NCBI GenBank assembly: GCA_026709625.1
Contig: JAPOSR010000051.1
Location: forward strand, 130,179-194,178
Direction: 5' to 3'
Source: Chloroflexota bacterium
GTDB lineage: Bacteria > Chloroflexota > Anaerolineae > Aggregatilineales > Phototrophicaceae
DNA length: 64,000 bases
Shown here one piece after another: positions 51,309 to 59,415 of this stretch. Every line of letters begins with the position of its first letter. The first letter of the stretch is position 1. The notes under the pieces were generated by a model. The model saw only the letters and a program-made list of their open reading frames with translations, was not told the DNA's origin and ran no database searches. A program made the translations under genes and the position numbers.

Positions 51309-52010
51309 ATGAAAACCGCAACTGGCTTGTTTGTGCTGATGCTGGTGTTGGCATTGCCCGCCTTCGCGCATGAAAGCGACCTGGGCAGCTTCAAGAGGCC
51401 GATACCGCTCGACTACAGCGAGACTATCGCTGGCATGGTCATGAGCATCAAGGATTTCCAGCGTTCCCCAGTCGATGATGACCACGCGGCGTCCAGTTCC
51501 GACCAGGACTCCTTCGAATTCATCATTGACATCCATTGCGAGGACGATCGGCAAGCCCCTTGCCAATTATTCACGCCGGATTTTGCTGTGGCGGGAGAAC
51601 TCGGCTTGATCTATGAAAATCAGCGTGACATGGAGGAGCTGGAGTTTGCGCCGGGCGAAGACGCGCAGATCACCGTAACAGCGCTTATCGACAAGGCTGA
51701 CGCCTCGCTGATGCTGCTCTACAGCAACTTTGATGAGGGGTCCTATACCTATCCGGCGGTATTCGCAACTGCAACCGAGTCCGAAATTCTCACTCCGCAC
51801 AGCATTCGGATAGAAGCAGATCTAGGCATGCTGACGCGCGTGGGACCAAGCGACAACCTTGACTTCGCCGGCGTGTTCCTATACGGCACGGCGCTGATGG
51901 CGGAGGGGCGCAATGCCGATGGCAGTTGGGTGGAGGTCTCTTTTGGCTGGGCGCCCGCCAAACACATCACTGCGGAGGGTGACATCATGAGCCTGCCTGT
52001 CACTGGCTAG
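51309..52010 (+). CDS. Secreted protein of unknown function
   Basis: A 233-residue protein with signal peptide MKTATGLFVLMLVLALPAFA followed by a mature part starting HESDLGSFKRP. The mature part is acidic and mostly beta (DSFEFIIDIHCEDDRQAPCQ with a Cys pair, SYTYPAVFATATESEIL). GAGGAG precedes the ATG. I see no known family. It may be cotranscribed with the sugar reductase, 54 nt upstream. Confidence 0.6.
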   Translation: MKTATGLFVLMLVLALPAFAHESDLGSFKRPIPLDYSETIAGMVMSIKDFQRSPVDDDHAASSSDQDSFEFIIDIHCEDDRQAPCQLFTPDFAVAGELGLIYENQRDMEELEFAPGEDAQITVTALIDKADASLMLLYSNFDEGSYTYPAVFATATESEILTPHSIRIEADLGMLTRVGPSDNLDFAGVFLYGTALMAEGRNADGSWVEVSFGWAPAKHITAEGDIMSLPVTG

Positions 52011-52128
52011 CAAGCGCAAGACGGGCAGCAGCCACACGAGATCTGTGCGCAGGATAGTGTGGCTGCGCGCCAGTCTTTGAACTGCGATTGTGGCGCGAAA
52101 GCTGCCTGACGACAAAGTGACGCGGCTG

Positions 52129-52179
52129 CCTGCCCGGTGATTCCTAGAGCTCGGCGCTCGTGGTGAATCACCGGGCAGG
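52129..52179. terminator. Large perfect inverted repeat between convergent genes
   Basis: A 15-bp perfect stem: CCTGCCCGGTGATTC (52129-52143) and GAATCACCGGGCAGG (52165-52179) with a 21-nt loop that can itself fold (GAGC/GCTC). There is no U-run. It lies between two convergent genes, so a bidirectional terminator is most likely. Confidence 0.65.
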
Positions 52180-52208
52180 TCGGCTGTTTGTGTTGCGCGC
52201 GTGCCGAT

Positions 52209-53231
52209 TCAACCTAGCGCAGGCGCGGCAATTTTTTGGCTCGTGGGCGCGCCATCGTCTTCATAGAGGAAGCACTTCACGCTGCGTCCCTGATGCTGTA
52301 CGCTGGGCGGGATGTTGTCGTGGCAGATGTTCATCACGGCCGGACAGCGACCCGCGAACTTGCAGCCAGTGCGCGTGTATTCATCCGTCTCGATGACAGC
52401 CAGGTCGATCTTCTCTTTCCAGGCATCGCTCGCGCGGATGCTGGGAATAGAGTTTTTTAAGTTTTGCGTATAAGGATGCAGTGGATTGCCCAGCACTTGC
52501 TCTGTCGGTCCCATTTCGACGATCCAGCCGCGCAGCATGACAGCGATGCGATCGCCGGCATAAAACGCGGTCGCTAGGTCATGCGTGATGTAGATGACGC
52601 TGACCTCGCTGTGATCTTTCAAATTGCGAAACATATTGACGATCGACATGCGCAGCGAAGCATCCAACATGGACACGGGCTCGTCGGCGACGATGAGCGA
52701 TGGCTTGGTGATGAGGGCGCGGGCGATGGCGACGCGCTGTGCTTGCCCGCCAGACAGCTCGTTGGGATAGCGCCCGGCGATCTCTGCCAGCGTCAAGCCG
52801 ACTTCGCTGAGGACTTCATTGATATAGCGAGGCGCTTCTTTCTTGTCCGCCATTTTGTAATTGGCGGCTGTTTCAAAGAGGTAGCCATCGATGCGTTTGA
52901 GTGGGCTGAAGGCGGCGAAAGGATCCTGAAAGACTGGCTGGACTTCGCGATAGAACCAGGTCTTCATTTCCTTGCTGCTGATATCGTTGACGACGCGGTC
53001 TTTATAACGCAGGGTGCCCTCCGAAGCGGTCTCCATGCCCAGCACCATTTTTGCCAGGGTGGTTTTACCACTGCCGCTTTCCCCAACAACCGCGAAGATT
53101 TCGGGTTTGTCCGATTCGATGATGATGGAGGCTTTGTCCACCGCATGGAATTCTTGCGACGAGAAGCCTTGCCGAATGTGAAATATCTTGCTCAGATTTT
53201 CGATCTGCAATAGCGGCTTAGGCTGACGCAT
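52209..53231 (-). CDS. Oligopeptide/oligosaccharide-type ABC transporter ATPase (OppF-like)
   Basis: A 340-residue ATPase of the Opp/Dpp class. Walker A is GESGSGKTTLAK near residue 50, the signature NELSGGQAQRVAIARAL near 158, Walker B IVADEPVSMLD near 180 and the switch His in YITHDLATA. The C-terminal segment GCKFAGRCPAVMNICHDNIP carries the Cys cluster of oligopeptide ATPases. It pairs with the upstream ATPase, whose stop it overlaps by 14 nt. The LacI gene heading the operon suggests a carbohydrate substrate. Confidence 0.9.
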   Translation of the reverse strand: MRQPKPLLQIENLSKIFHIRQGFSSQEFHAVDKASIIIESDKPEIFAVVGESGSGKTTLAKMVLGMETASEGTLRYKDRVVNDISSKEMKTWFYREVQPVFQDPFAAFSPLKRIDGYLFETAANYKMADKKEAPRYINEVLSEVGLTLAEIAGRYPNELSGGQAQRVAIARALITKPSLIVADEPVSMLDASLRMSIVNMFRNLKDHSEVSVIYITHDLATAFYAGDRIAVMLRGWIVEMGPTEQVLGNPLHPYTQNLKNSIPSIRASDAWKEKIDLAVIETDEYTRTGCKFAGRCPAVMNICHDNIPPSVQHQGRSVKCFLYEDDGAPTSQKIAAPALG

Positions 53232-54219
53232 GGCTCAATTCCTCTTCGACGACATGACAAGCGGTGAAGTGCCTAGGCGCGATTTCGATTAACGCTGGCT
53301 CAATCGTCTTGCAAATATCTTTTGCCAATGGACAGCGCTCATGAAACCGACAGCCACTGGGCGGGCGATCCAAGGCCGGCGGGCGGCCGGGAATGCTCAG
53401 CCGTTCTTCGCGCGAATCCAGGCTGGGCAGCGATTCGATCAAAAAGCGCGTGTAGGGATGGCGCGGGCTCTCCAAAATCGTTTGGGTAGCGGCTTCTTCG
53501 ACCAGTTTGCCAGCATAGAGAATGGCGATGCGGTCGGCCAGGTTGGCGTGCACGCCGATATCGTGTGTAATCAATATCAGCGTGCTGCCTTCTTTTTGCT
53601 GTACATCCTTCAGCATCTGGATGACGCCGCGCTGGACAACGACATCCAGCGCTGTGGTCGGCTCATCGGCGAAGATCAGCTTGGGCCACAAGATGGTTGC
53701 TAGCGCAATCGTGACTCGTTGGCGCATGCCGCCAGAAAGCTGATGCGGATACGAAGCCAAAACTTTCTCAGGCAGGCCCAGGTCGCGCAGGTATTTCGCC
53801 GTCAGCGCAAACGACTCGGCTTTGCTGACATCGCGATGGGCGCTGATGAAGTCGTGAAATGAATCGCGGATGCGCCGCACCGGGTTCAGCACATGCATGG
53901 AGCCTTGCGGGATGTACGAGAGCGTCCGCCAGCGCAGGTCGCGTTGCCGCTCTTCGTTCATATCGGCAGCGCTGACCCGTTCACCATCCAGATGATAAAC
54001 GACTTCGCCATCGACGACCGTGAGCGGCGGATTATAGGCATTCAACAGCACGCGCAGCAGGGTCGACTTGCCGCAACCGCTTTCGCCAGCGATGCCATAG
54101 ACCTCGCCTTCCTGAATGCGCAACGTGATGCCATCGACTGCTTTGACTGTGCGCTCGACGCCATATGCTTTGGTGATGTAATAGGCACGGAGATTGTTCG
54201 CTTCGATGATTGTGCCCAT
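53218..54219 (-). CDS. Oligopeptide/oligosaccharide-type ABC transporter ATPase (OppD-like)
   Basis: A 333-residue ATPase. Walker A is GIAGESGCGKSTLLR near residue 43, the signature HQLSGGMRQRVTIA near 157, Walker B LIFADEPTTALD near 175, and THDIGV. The C-terminal Cys-containing segment GCRFHERCPLAKDICKT is typical of the OppD class. The start at 54219 overlaps the permease stop by one base (TGATG). Confidence 0.9.
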   Translation of the reverse strand: MGTIIEANNLRAYYITKAYGVERTVKAVDGITLRIQEGEVYGIAGESGCGKSTLLRVLLNAYNPPLTVVDGEVVYHLDGERVSAADMNEERQRDLRWRTLSYIPQGSMHVLNPVRRIRDSFHDFISAHRDVSKAESFALTAKYLRDLGLPEKVLASYPHQLSGGMRQRVTIALATILWPKLIFADEPTTALDVVVQRGVIQMLKDVQQKEGSTLILITHDIGVHANLADRIAILYAGKLVEEAATQTILESPRHPYTRFLIESLPSLDSREERLSIPGRPPALDRPPSGCRFHERCPLAKDICKTIEPALIEIAPRHFTACHVVEEELSHASA

Positions 54220-55130
54220 CACGTTGCCTTCTTCGTTGTGGCGGCAGCGTCTCCATCCTCCACCGGCGTTTGCAAGCGCAGCAGCCGTTTGCGCGGGTCG
54301 AGGTATTCGCTGATGCCGATGGAGACCAAGTAAAAGCCAACAGCCACGACAATTGACGAGACCACAGGCGCGATCATCACCCAGGGCTTGCCGGCGAAAA
54401 GCGAGCTCCATTCGTTCGCCCAATAAATCTGCGTCCCCAAGCTCAGCTCATTGAGGTCATTCAAGCCCAGATAAGAAAGCGTTACCTCGATACCGATGGA
54501 AAAGACGAAGCCGCTGACCACATCCGCCAGCAAGAAAGGGGTGATGAAGGGCAGATGCTCTTGCAAAACAATCTTCACCGTGCTCATGCCGCTGAAGATG
54601 GCGGTGTGGGTAAATTCTCGCTCGCGCAGGCTCAAGACTTGGGCTCGATAGCGCTTTGAAGGATATGCCCAGTCCAGCAAGCCAATCAGCAAGCCTAACG
54701 TGACGAAAGTCAATTCGCCCGCCAATATCACGGCGATAAGAATGAGCAGGGGTAATCGCGGGATAACGATGACGCTCTCGACGACGGACTGAATAATGCG
54801 ATCGGCTGTCCCGCCCAGGTAGCCGGAGATCATGCCCAGCATGACGCCGATGCCGCGCCCGACCAAGACGGCGATGCCGGCGATGACCAATGTATTGCGT
54901 ATGCCCGTGACTGTCATCCAAAAGACATCCTGCCCCAGCGCGGTCGTGCCCAGCACATATTGCGCAGATGGCGGGTCGCCGCGGAACTTGCGCGGCACTT
55001 CACGGCGTCTCTCTGGTGGAAAGGGCGCGAAAAACGAGGTAAGCACAGCCGCGGCAACCAAGAGCAGGATGAGCAAGCCAAAGCGAAATGACAGGCTGAA
55101 GCGCAGCAGGTCTCGCAGGGTAGTCAACAT
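54219..55130 (-). CDS. ABC transporter permease (DppC/OppC-like)
   Basis: A 303-residue inner-membrane permease with about five to six helices. It opens LLRFSLSFRFGLLILLLVAA and has the N-terminal cytoplasmic loop plus ALGQDVFWMTVTGIRNT, which matches the (L/T)GTDxxGRDVxxR-type block of DppC. The EAA-like coupling loop is FTHTAIFSGMSTVKIVLQEHL (residue pattern about 175-195). It is coupled to the ATPase downstream and 11 nt downstream of the DppB-like permease. Confidence 0.9.
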   Translation of the reverse strand: MLTTLRDLLRFSLSFRFGLLILLLVAAAVLTSFFAPFPPERRREVPRKFRGDPPSAQYVLGTTALGQDVFWMTVTGIRNTLVIAGIAVLVGRGIGVMLGMISGYLGGTADRIIQSVVESVIVIPRLPLLILIAVILAGELTFVTLGLLIGLLDWAYPSKRYRAQVLSLREREFTHTAIFSGMSTVKIVLQEHLPFITPFLLADVVSGFVFSIGIEVTLSYLGLNDLNELSLGTQIYWANEWSSLFAGKPWVMIAPVVSSIVVAVGFYLVSIGISEYLDPRKRLLRLQTPVEDGDAAATTKKAT

Positions 55131-55141
55131 AGCGGCGGTCC

Positions 55142-56140
55142 TTATCTAAGGCGGACTCGCGGATCAAAAACCGGATAGAGCAGGTCGACGATCAGCGAGC
55201 CGGTGGCGATGCCAACAATGGAAAGCAGCACGATGCCCATGATGATGTTGTAGTCGGCATTGCTGATGGCGGTGAAGAGCTTCGAGCCCAGCCCCGGATA
55301 CCCAAACATGGCCTCCACAATCAGCGCGCCTTCAAACATTGAGCCCAGCGACAGCGCCAAGTCGTTTACATGCGGCAGCATTGTATTGCGGATTACATAT
55401 GACATGACGATTCTGCGTTTGGGCACAGCCGCCAGCTCGGCGTATTGCACATAATCGCTGGCGATTTCGGTGGTGGAGAGCGCTTTGGCGATGATGAAGC
55501 GGAAGGCAAAGCCGCCGATGACCAGCGAGATACCCGGCAAAAAGCCAAAGCGCAGAATGCTGCTGATGTAAGCCCAGGTCAACGCCGGGGTGCCCTGCGC
55601 GCCACCGGTCATCGGGAACACGGGCCAATAAAACGCAAAGATCACCAAGAGTACTAAGGCAATAATGAGATAAGGCGTGGGGTAGACAACAATAACAATG
55701 CGCTCCAGCGTCTGCGCCCAACGCCGATGTTGATTGTAGCCTACCAACGAGCCGGCAAAGATGCCCAGCAGCCAGCCTAATATGATCGTCGTTGTCAGCA
55801 AGCCGACTGTCCACGGCAAGCCTGCCGCGATAATTTCGTTGACCGGCGTGGGGAAATTCTGAAAAGACGGGCCGAGGTCGCCCTGCAGCAGGCGACCCCA
55901 GAAGTTGCTGTATTGCTCCAGCAGACTGCCGTCCAAGCCATAAAGATCTTCCATGGTGGCGCGCATGGCGACCACCGCTTGTGGATCGATGGTCTGGAAT
56001 GCCGTCATGCGCCCGATCATGTCATCGACGGGATTGACCGGCGAAAAGCGCGGGATCAAAAAGGTGAGAGTTACGCCGATAAAGATGACCACGGCCCACT
56101 GGGCGACGCGCGGCAGAATGTAGCTCTTGAGCAGTTGCAT
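55142..56140 (-). CDS. ABC transporter permease (DppB/OppB-like)
   Basis: A 332-residue permease with about six helices. Start MQLLKSYILPRVAQWAVVIF at 56140; the frame upstream to 56179 is repeat-derived and not homologous. It shows TFLIPRFSPVNPVDDMIGRM and the EAA-loop region ASDYVQYAELAAVPKRRIV. With the DppC-like protein it forms the channel. A 126-bp MITE-like repeat separates it from the solute-binding-protein gene. Confidence 0.9.
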   Translation of the reverse strand: MQLLKSYILPRVAQWAVVIFIGVTLTFLIPRFSPVNPVDDMIGRMTAFQTIDPQAVVAMRATMEDLYGLDGSLLEQYSNFWGRLLQGDLGPSFQNFPTPVNEIIAAGLPWTVGLLTTTIILGWLLGIFAGSLVGYNQHRRWAQTLERIVIVVYPTPYLIIALVLLVIFAFYWPVFPMTGGAQGTPALTWAYISSILRFGFLPGISLVIGGFAFRFIIAKALSTTEIASDYVQYAELAAVPKRRIVMSYVIRNTMLPHVNDLALSLGSMFEGALIVEAMFGYPGLGSKLFTAISNADYNIIMGIVLLSIVGIATGSLIVDLLYPVFDPRVRLR

Positions 56141-56148
56141 GGTCGAGC

Positions 56149-56274
56149 CTTTTGCCCCCACCCCATACCCCTCCCCCAAAGCGAGGGAGGGGCTCTCGCC
56201 GCATCGGGCAAGCTAGCTATCCGCCAACTCCCCTTTCCCCTTTAGGGGGGCAAGGAGCCGGGGCTGGGGGAACA
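56149..56274 (-). repeat. MITE-like dispersed repeat, copy 6
   Basis: About 126 bp with GCCTTTTGCCCCCACCCC, CTCCCCCAAAGCGAGGGAGG and GGGGCAAGGAGCCGGGG, shared with other copies. The ends are eroded. It sits inside the importer operon between the binding-protein and permease genes. Confidence 0.7.
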
Positions 56275-56276
56275 AA

Positions 56277-58208
56277 CTAGCTGGTCGGGCGCAGGTTCTG
56301 GATGGCGTACTTGCCGCCCTGGAACCAATACAAGGGCTGATAATTCGGGTTTTCCGCAGTCGGGAAGCCCGTCCAGTAGGTTTCGTCCCAGGTGACAAAC
56401 TTCTTGAACGCGATGCAGGTGATATCGAACATGTTCTCCACCCAATTCTGCAGGAACTGGATGCCGAGTTCGATATTTTCGGCGTCTTGCGAAACGGGGT
56501 TGATCGCTTCCATGGCGTCGATTAAGGCATCGCTGGCGTCGTCGCGCAGACGGCGCAGGCCATCGCCACCCAGCGGGCGGTAGTCTTCGCCGACTGGCGC
56601 ATAGTAACGGGAGTGCCGTCCCTGGATATTGGGCCACATATCACCCGATGCCAACGCGAAGCTGGTCCAAGGCGTGCTGACCTCGTAGCTGCCGACATAG
56701 TGATTCTGGTTCCAGGTGTTGCGGTCGAGCGTGCTGAAGTTGACCTCTATGCCGAAATCCGTCCACATGTCGAAAGCCGCCTGGCCCATGCGATAGGCGT
56801 CGTTCTCGCTGGGGTCGGACTGCAGGTCGAGCGACCAGGGCTCGCCATCAGGAGTCAGCCACATGCCATCGCCGCCGCGGCTCAAGCCGACGCTCATCAG
56901 CAGCTTCTCGGCTGCATCGGTGTCATATTTCCACCAGCCGCTGCCAAAGACTTCGTGCGGTTCGCCCGGCACGGCGAAGCCTTGTTCTTCTGCCCAAGCC
57001 GCGATTTGGTCGGGGATGGTCGGGTCGTAGGGCTTGTACATCTCGCCATCGCCGAGGTCAATCTGCAAATTGGTCAGCCATTCAGTCATGGGTCCGTGGT
57101 AGAGCGCATAGAGCTTGGCGGTCGGCGGGACGGGGAAGGGCGTTACTTTGGCGACGCCGCCGATGTACTCGGTCTGCAGCTCGACGATGTCGATAGCCAG
57201 CGCCAGCGCCCAGCGCACTTCCTTGTGCGCCAGCAGGGGATCGCCTTCCATGTTCATCGCCAGTTGCCGCGAGCTGACTTCATTGGGATAGGCCCATGGG
57301 AAGTTGGTGTACCAACTGCGGGCATTGGGCGCATTGTCCAGCGTGAATTCGAAGGATTCGATATCCACATCGAAATAGACATCCAGCTCGTTGCGCGACA
57401 TGGCGATGGCTTTGCGGATGTTCTCGTTGCCATAAAAGATACTCAAGGCATAGGGAGGTCCAGAACCGCCGGTGATGATGCCCGCCAGCGAATTTTCTGG
57501 GTCATCGCGCCGCCGGAAGAGCTCCCAATAGCCATTCGGGTCGGCTTCGACCGGCAGGTAGTTGCCCAGGACAACCACATCTTCCGCCGCCCATTCCCAA
57601 GCGCCGAGGTTTTCTGTGCCCATGTCTTCCGCAGCGGCTGCCACGACATGCGAAGGCATGATGTAAATGCCATTCCAGCGCGATTCAAACAGGGTGTGGA
57701 AACGGGGGTTGGCGCGATTCATCGAGAAGGTTACGCTGAAGTCGCCGGTTTTTTCGACTGTGGCGTCAAAGTCGACCAACTGCGCGTGCCAGCCGCCTTG
57801 ACCCAGCTCGGGCACAGCCTTGATGGTTTCGACAGTGTAGACGACATCATCGGCGTTGAACGTTTCGCCGTCGCTCCACATAACGCCTTGGCGCAAGTTG
57901 ACTGACATCTCGGTGAAGTCATCGTTGTAGACGGGGTCGTCGGCTGCTAGCGCGTGAATGAACTCGCCGGTTTCCTGATCGCGATTCCAAAATGTCTCGA
58001 GCATCAGCGCATGATGGAAGGGAGTCGACCCGCCGATGCGCCAGACATTGTAATTGCCCACCGAGCCCCAGCGGAAAATCTGGTCGAAGACCCATAGATC
58101 CTCGCGCGGAATGTCCACCGGCAGACCGTCGGGCTCTTGCGCGAAGCCAACCAGCGTTGGCAACGCGAGCAACGACAGCAGCAATAGAAATACGAATTTC
58201 TTTAACAT
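56277..58208 (-). CDS. Extracellular solute-binding protein, family 5
   Basis: A 643-residue binding protein for an Opp/Dpp importer. The signal peptide is MLKKFVFLLLLSLLALPTLV then GFAQ. The early block FTEMSVNLRQGVMWSDGETF then NADDVVYT matches the family-5 core SBP_bac_5 (WSDGxxxTADDVVxT). Length is larger than E. coli DppA (about 535), as in carbohydrate-binding members. GAGGAG lies 7 nt upstream of ATG. It is the first structural gene after lacI (66-nt gap). Confidence 0.92.
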   Translation of the reverse strand: MLKKFVFLLLLSLLALPTLVGFAQEPDGLPVDIPREDLWVFDQIFRWGSVGNYNVWRIGGSTPFHHALMLETFWNRDQETGEFIHALAADDPVYNDDFTEMSVNLRQGVMWSDGETFNADDVVYTVETIKAVPELGQGGWHAQLVDFDATVEKTGDFSVTFSMNRANPRFHTLFESRWNGIYIMPSHVVAAAAEDMGTENLGAWEWAAEDVVVLGNYLPVEADPNGYWELFRRRDDPENSLAGIITGGSGPPYALSIFYGNENIRKAIAMSRNELDVYFDVDIESFEFTLDNAPNARSWYTNFPWAYPNEVSSRQLAMNMEGDPLLAHKEVRWALALAIDIVELQTEYIGGVAKVTPFPVPPTAKLYALYHGPMTEWLTNLQIDLGDGEMYKPYDPTIPDQIAAWAEEQGFAVPGEPHEVFGSGWWKYDTDAAEKLLMSVGLSRGGDGMWLTPDGEPWSLDLQSDPSENDAYRMGQAAFDMWTDFGIEVNFSTLDRNTWNQNHYVGSYEVSTPWTSFALASGDMWPNIQGRHSRYYAPVGEDYRPLGGDGLRRLRDDASDALIDAMEAINPVSQDAENIELGIQFLQNWVENMFDITCIAFKKFVTWDETYWTGFPTAENPNYQPLYWFQGGKYAIQNLRPTS

Positions 58209-58274
58209 CGAAGGCTCCTCTCTTCTTTGATATATGCTCAAAAGAGTACCAATGCGATACTCCTCATGCCAAAC

Positions 58275-59282
58275 TTATCTCCGCGCCGCCGCGGTAGACT
58301 GACGCAGCGCCAGGCGCGGCTTCAGGACGATAGGCTGCGGGTGGCCGCCGTGCATCAACTGCATCAGCATGTCCATCGCCAAGCCGCCCCAATCCGACAG
58401 TTGATGGTTGATCGTCGTCAACGGCGGGTTGGAATGTTGCGAGCGCGGCAAGTCGTCGTGCCCCACGACGCTGATGTCTTGCGGAACGCGAAAGCCCAGC
58501 GCCTGCAAACGCCGGATCGCGCCCAATGCCATGCGGTCGTTGAAAGCGATGATGCCCGTCAAATCGGGGTGCCGGCTCATCAAGCGCTTGGCGGCTTCTT
58601 CACCGCTGGTTTCTGAAAAGTTGCCGACTTCTACGGGCAGCGCGTCAAAGTCAAAACCCTGCGCTTCCCAAGCCAAGCGCACGCCGCGCATGCGTTCTTT
58701 GATATCCGGCAAGGCAATTAACCCAATGCGCCGATGATTCAGGGTCAGCAAATGCTGCATCATCAACCTGCCGCCCTGCAAGTTGTCGCTGCGCAAATGA
58801 TAGGGAAAGGGGTAGGTGCCCAGGAGGACCACAGGCAGGTCTAGGCTGGACAAAAATTCGACAATCGGCTCGATATTGCTGTGTCCGTCTACGATGACGC
58901 CATCCAGATAGCCGCCCGAAAGCAAATTGGCGAAGTGAGGATCCAGTTGGCCGCCCGCCAACTTCGGCGAGGATATCAACACATGGTAGCCGTGGTCGCT
59001 GCAATAGGCTTCAATGCCAGAGAGGATCTGCAGCGATGCCAAGGCGGTGAAGGGGGTATCGCGATGGCGGGGGACAACTGCGCCGATGATGCGCGTCTGC
59101 CCAGAGACCAGCGCCCGCGCCGCAAAATTGGGGCGATAACCCAGCGCCGCGCTGGCTTGCAGCACACGTTCCCGCGTCGATTCGGCGTACTTGGCGCGGC
59201 TAGCGTTGGACAAGATGCGCGAAGCTGTCGAGACCGAAACATTGGCTCTGTCAGCTACATCGCGGATGGTCGGCAAATTCAT
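58275..59282 (-). CDS. LacI-family transcriptional regulator
   Basis: A 335-residue repressor. Residues 1-50 hold the LacI helix-turn-helix and hinge (TIRDVADRANVSVSTASRIL, then GYRPNFAARALVSGQTRIIG). The remainder is a periplasmic-binding-like effector domain with IAFNDRMALGAIRRLQ and DISVVGHDDLP. The start at 59282 has AAGGA upstream. Two identical 14-bp operators lie in the divergent promoter region 59327-59394. The effector is likely a sugar. Confidence 0.95.
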   Translation of the reverse strand: MNLPTIRDVADRANVSVSTASRILSNASRAKYAESTRERVLQASAALGYRPNFAARALVSGQTRIIGAVVPRHRDTPFTALASLQILSGIEAYCSDHGYHVLISSPKLAGGQLDPHFANLLSGGYLDGVIVDGHSNIEPIVEFLSSLDLPVVLLGTYPFPYHLRSDNLQGGRLMMQHLLTLNHRRIGLIALPDIKERMRGVRLAWEAQGFDFDALPVEVGNFSETSGEEAAKRLMSRHPDLTGIIAFNDRMALGAIRRLQALGFRVPQDISVVGHDDLPRSQHSNPPLTTINHQLSDWGGLAMDMLMQLMHGGHPQPIVLKPRLALRQSTAAARR

Positions 59283-59326
59283 TCGTCCTTGCAAGATACT
59301 TGGCAAACGCATTGGCAAAATCAGCG

Positions 59327-59340
59327 TGCAAGCGTTTGCA
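59327..59340. promoter_or_regulatory. LacI-type operator 1
   Basis: TGCAAGCGTTTGCA, a 14-bp LacI/CcpA-type near-palindrome with a central CG. It overlaps the -35 of the plus-strand promoter. Confidence 0.85.
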
Positions 59341-59364
59341 TTTTCAAGCTAGGTTGATTATAAT
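59336..59364 (+). promoter_or_regulatory. Promoter of the sulfatase-Gfo/Idh-sulfotransferase operon
   Basis: TTGCAT (59336-59341), a 17-bp spacer and a perfect TATAAT (59359-59364). Transcription would start just before operator 2. Confidence 0.72.
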
Positions 59365-59385
59365 AGGCACTTGTAAATGATGCAA
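59358..59385 (-). promoter_or_regulatory. Promoter of lacI and the importer operon
   Basis: On the minus strand TTGCAT (59385-59380), a 16-bp spacer and TATAAT (59363-59358). It shares its -10 with the divergent promoter. Confidence 0.65.
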
Positions 59386-59394
59386 GCGTTTGCA
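59381..59394. promoter_or_regulatory. LacI-type operator 2
   Basis: TGCAAGCGTTTGCA, identical to operator 1 and 54 bp away (centre to centre). It overlaps the -35 of the minus-strand promoter and lies just downstream of the plus-strand start. Confidence 0.85.
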
Positions 59395-59415
59395 TCACAA
59401 AAAAAGGAAACCCAC

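Noticed and set aside
58209..58274. Attenuator hairpin between lacI and the binding-protein gene
   Set aside because: Only a 5-bp stem (GAGTA/TACTC) with a short TTTTG; too weak to call.
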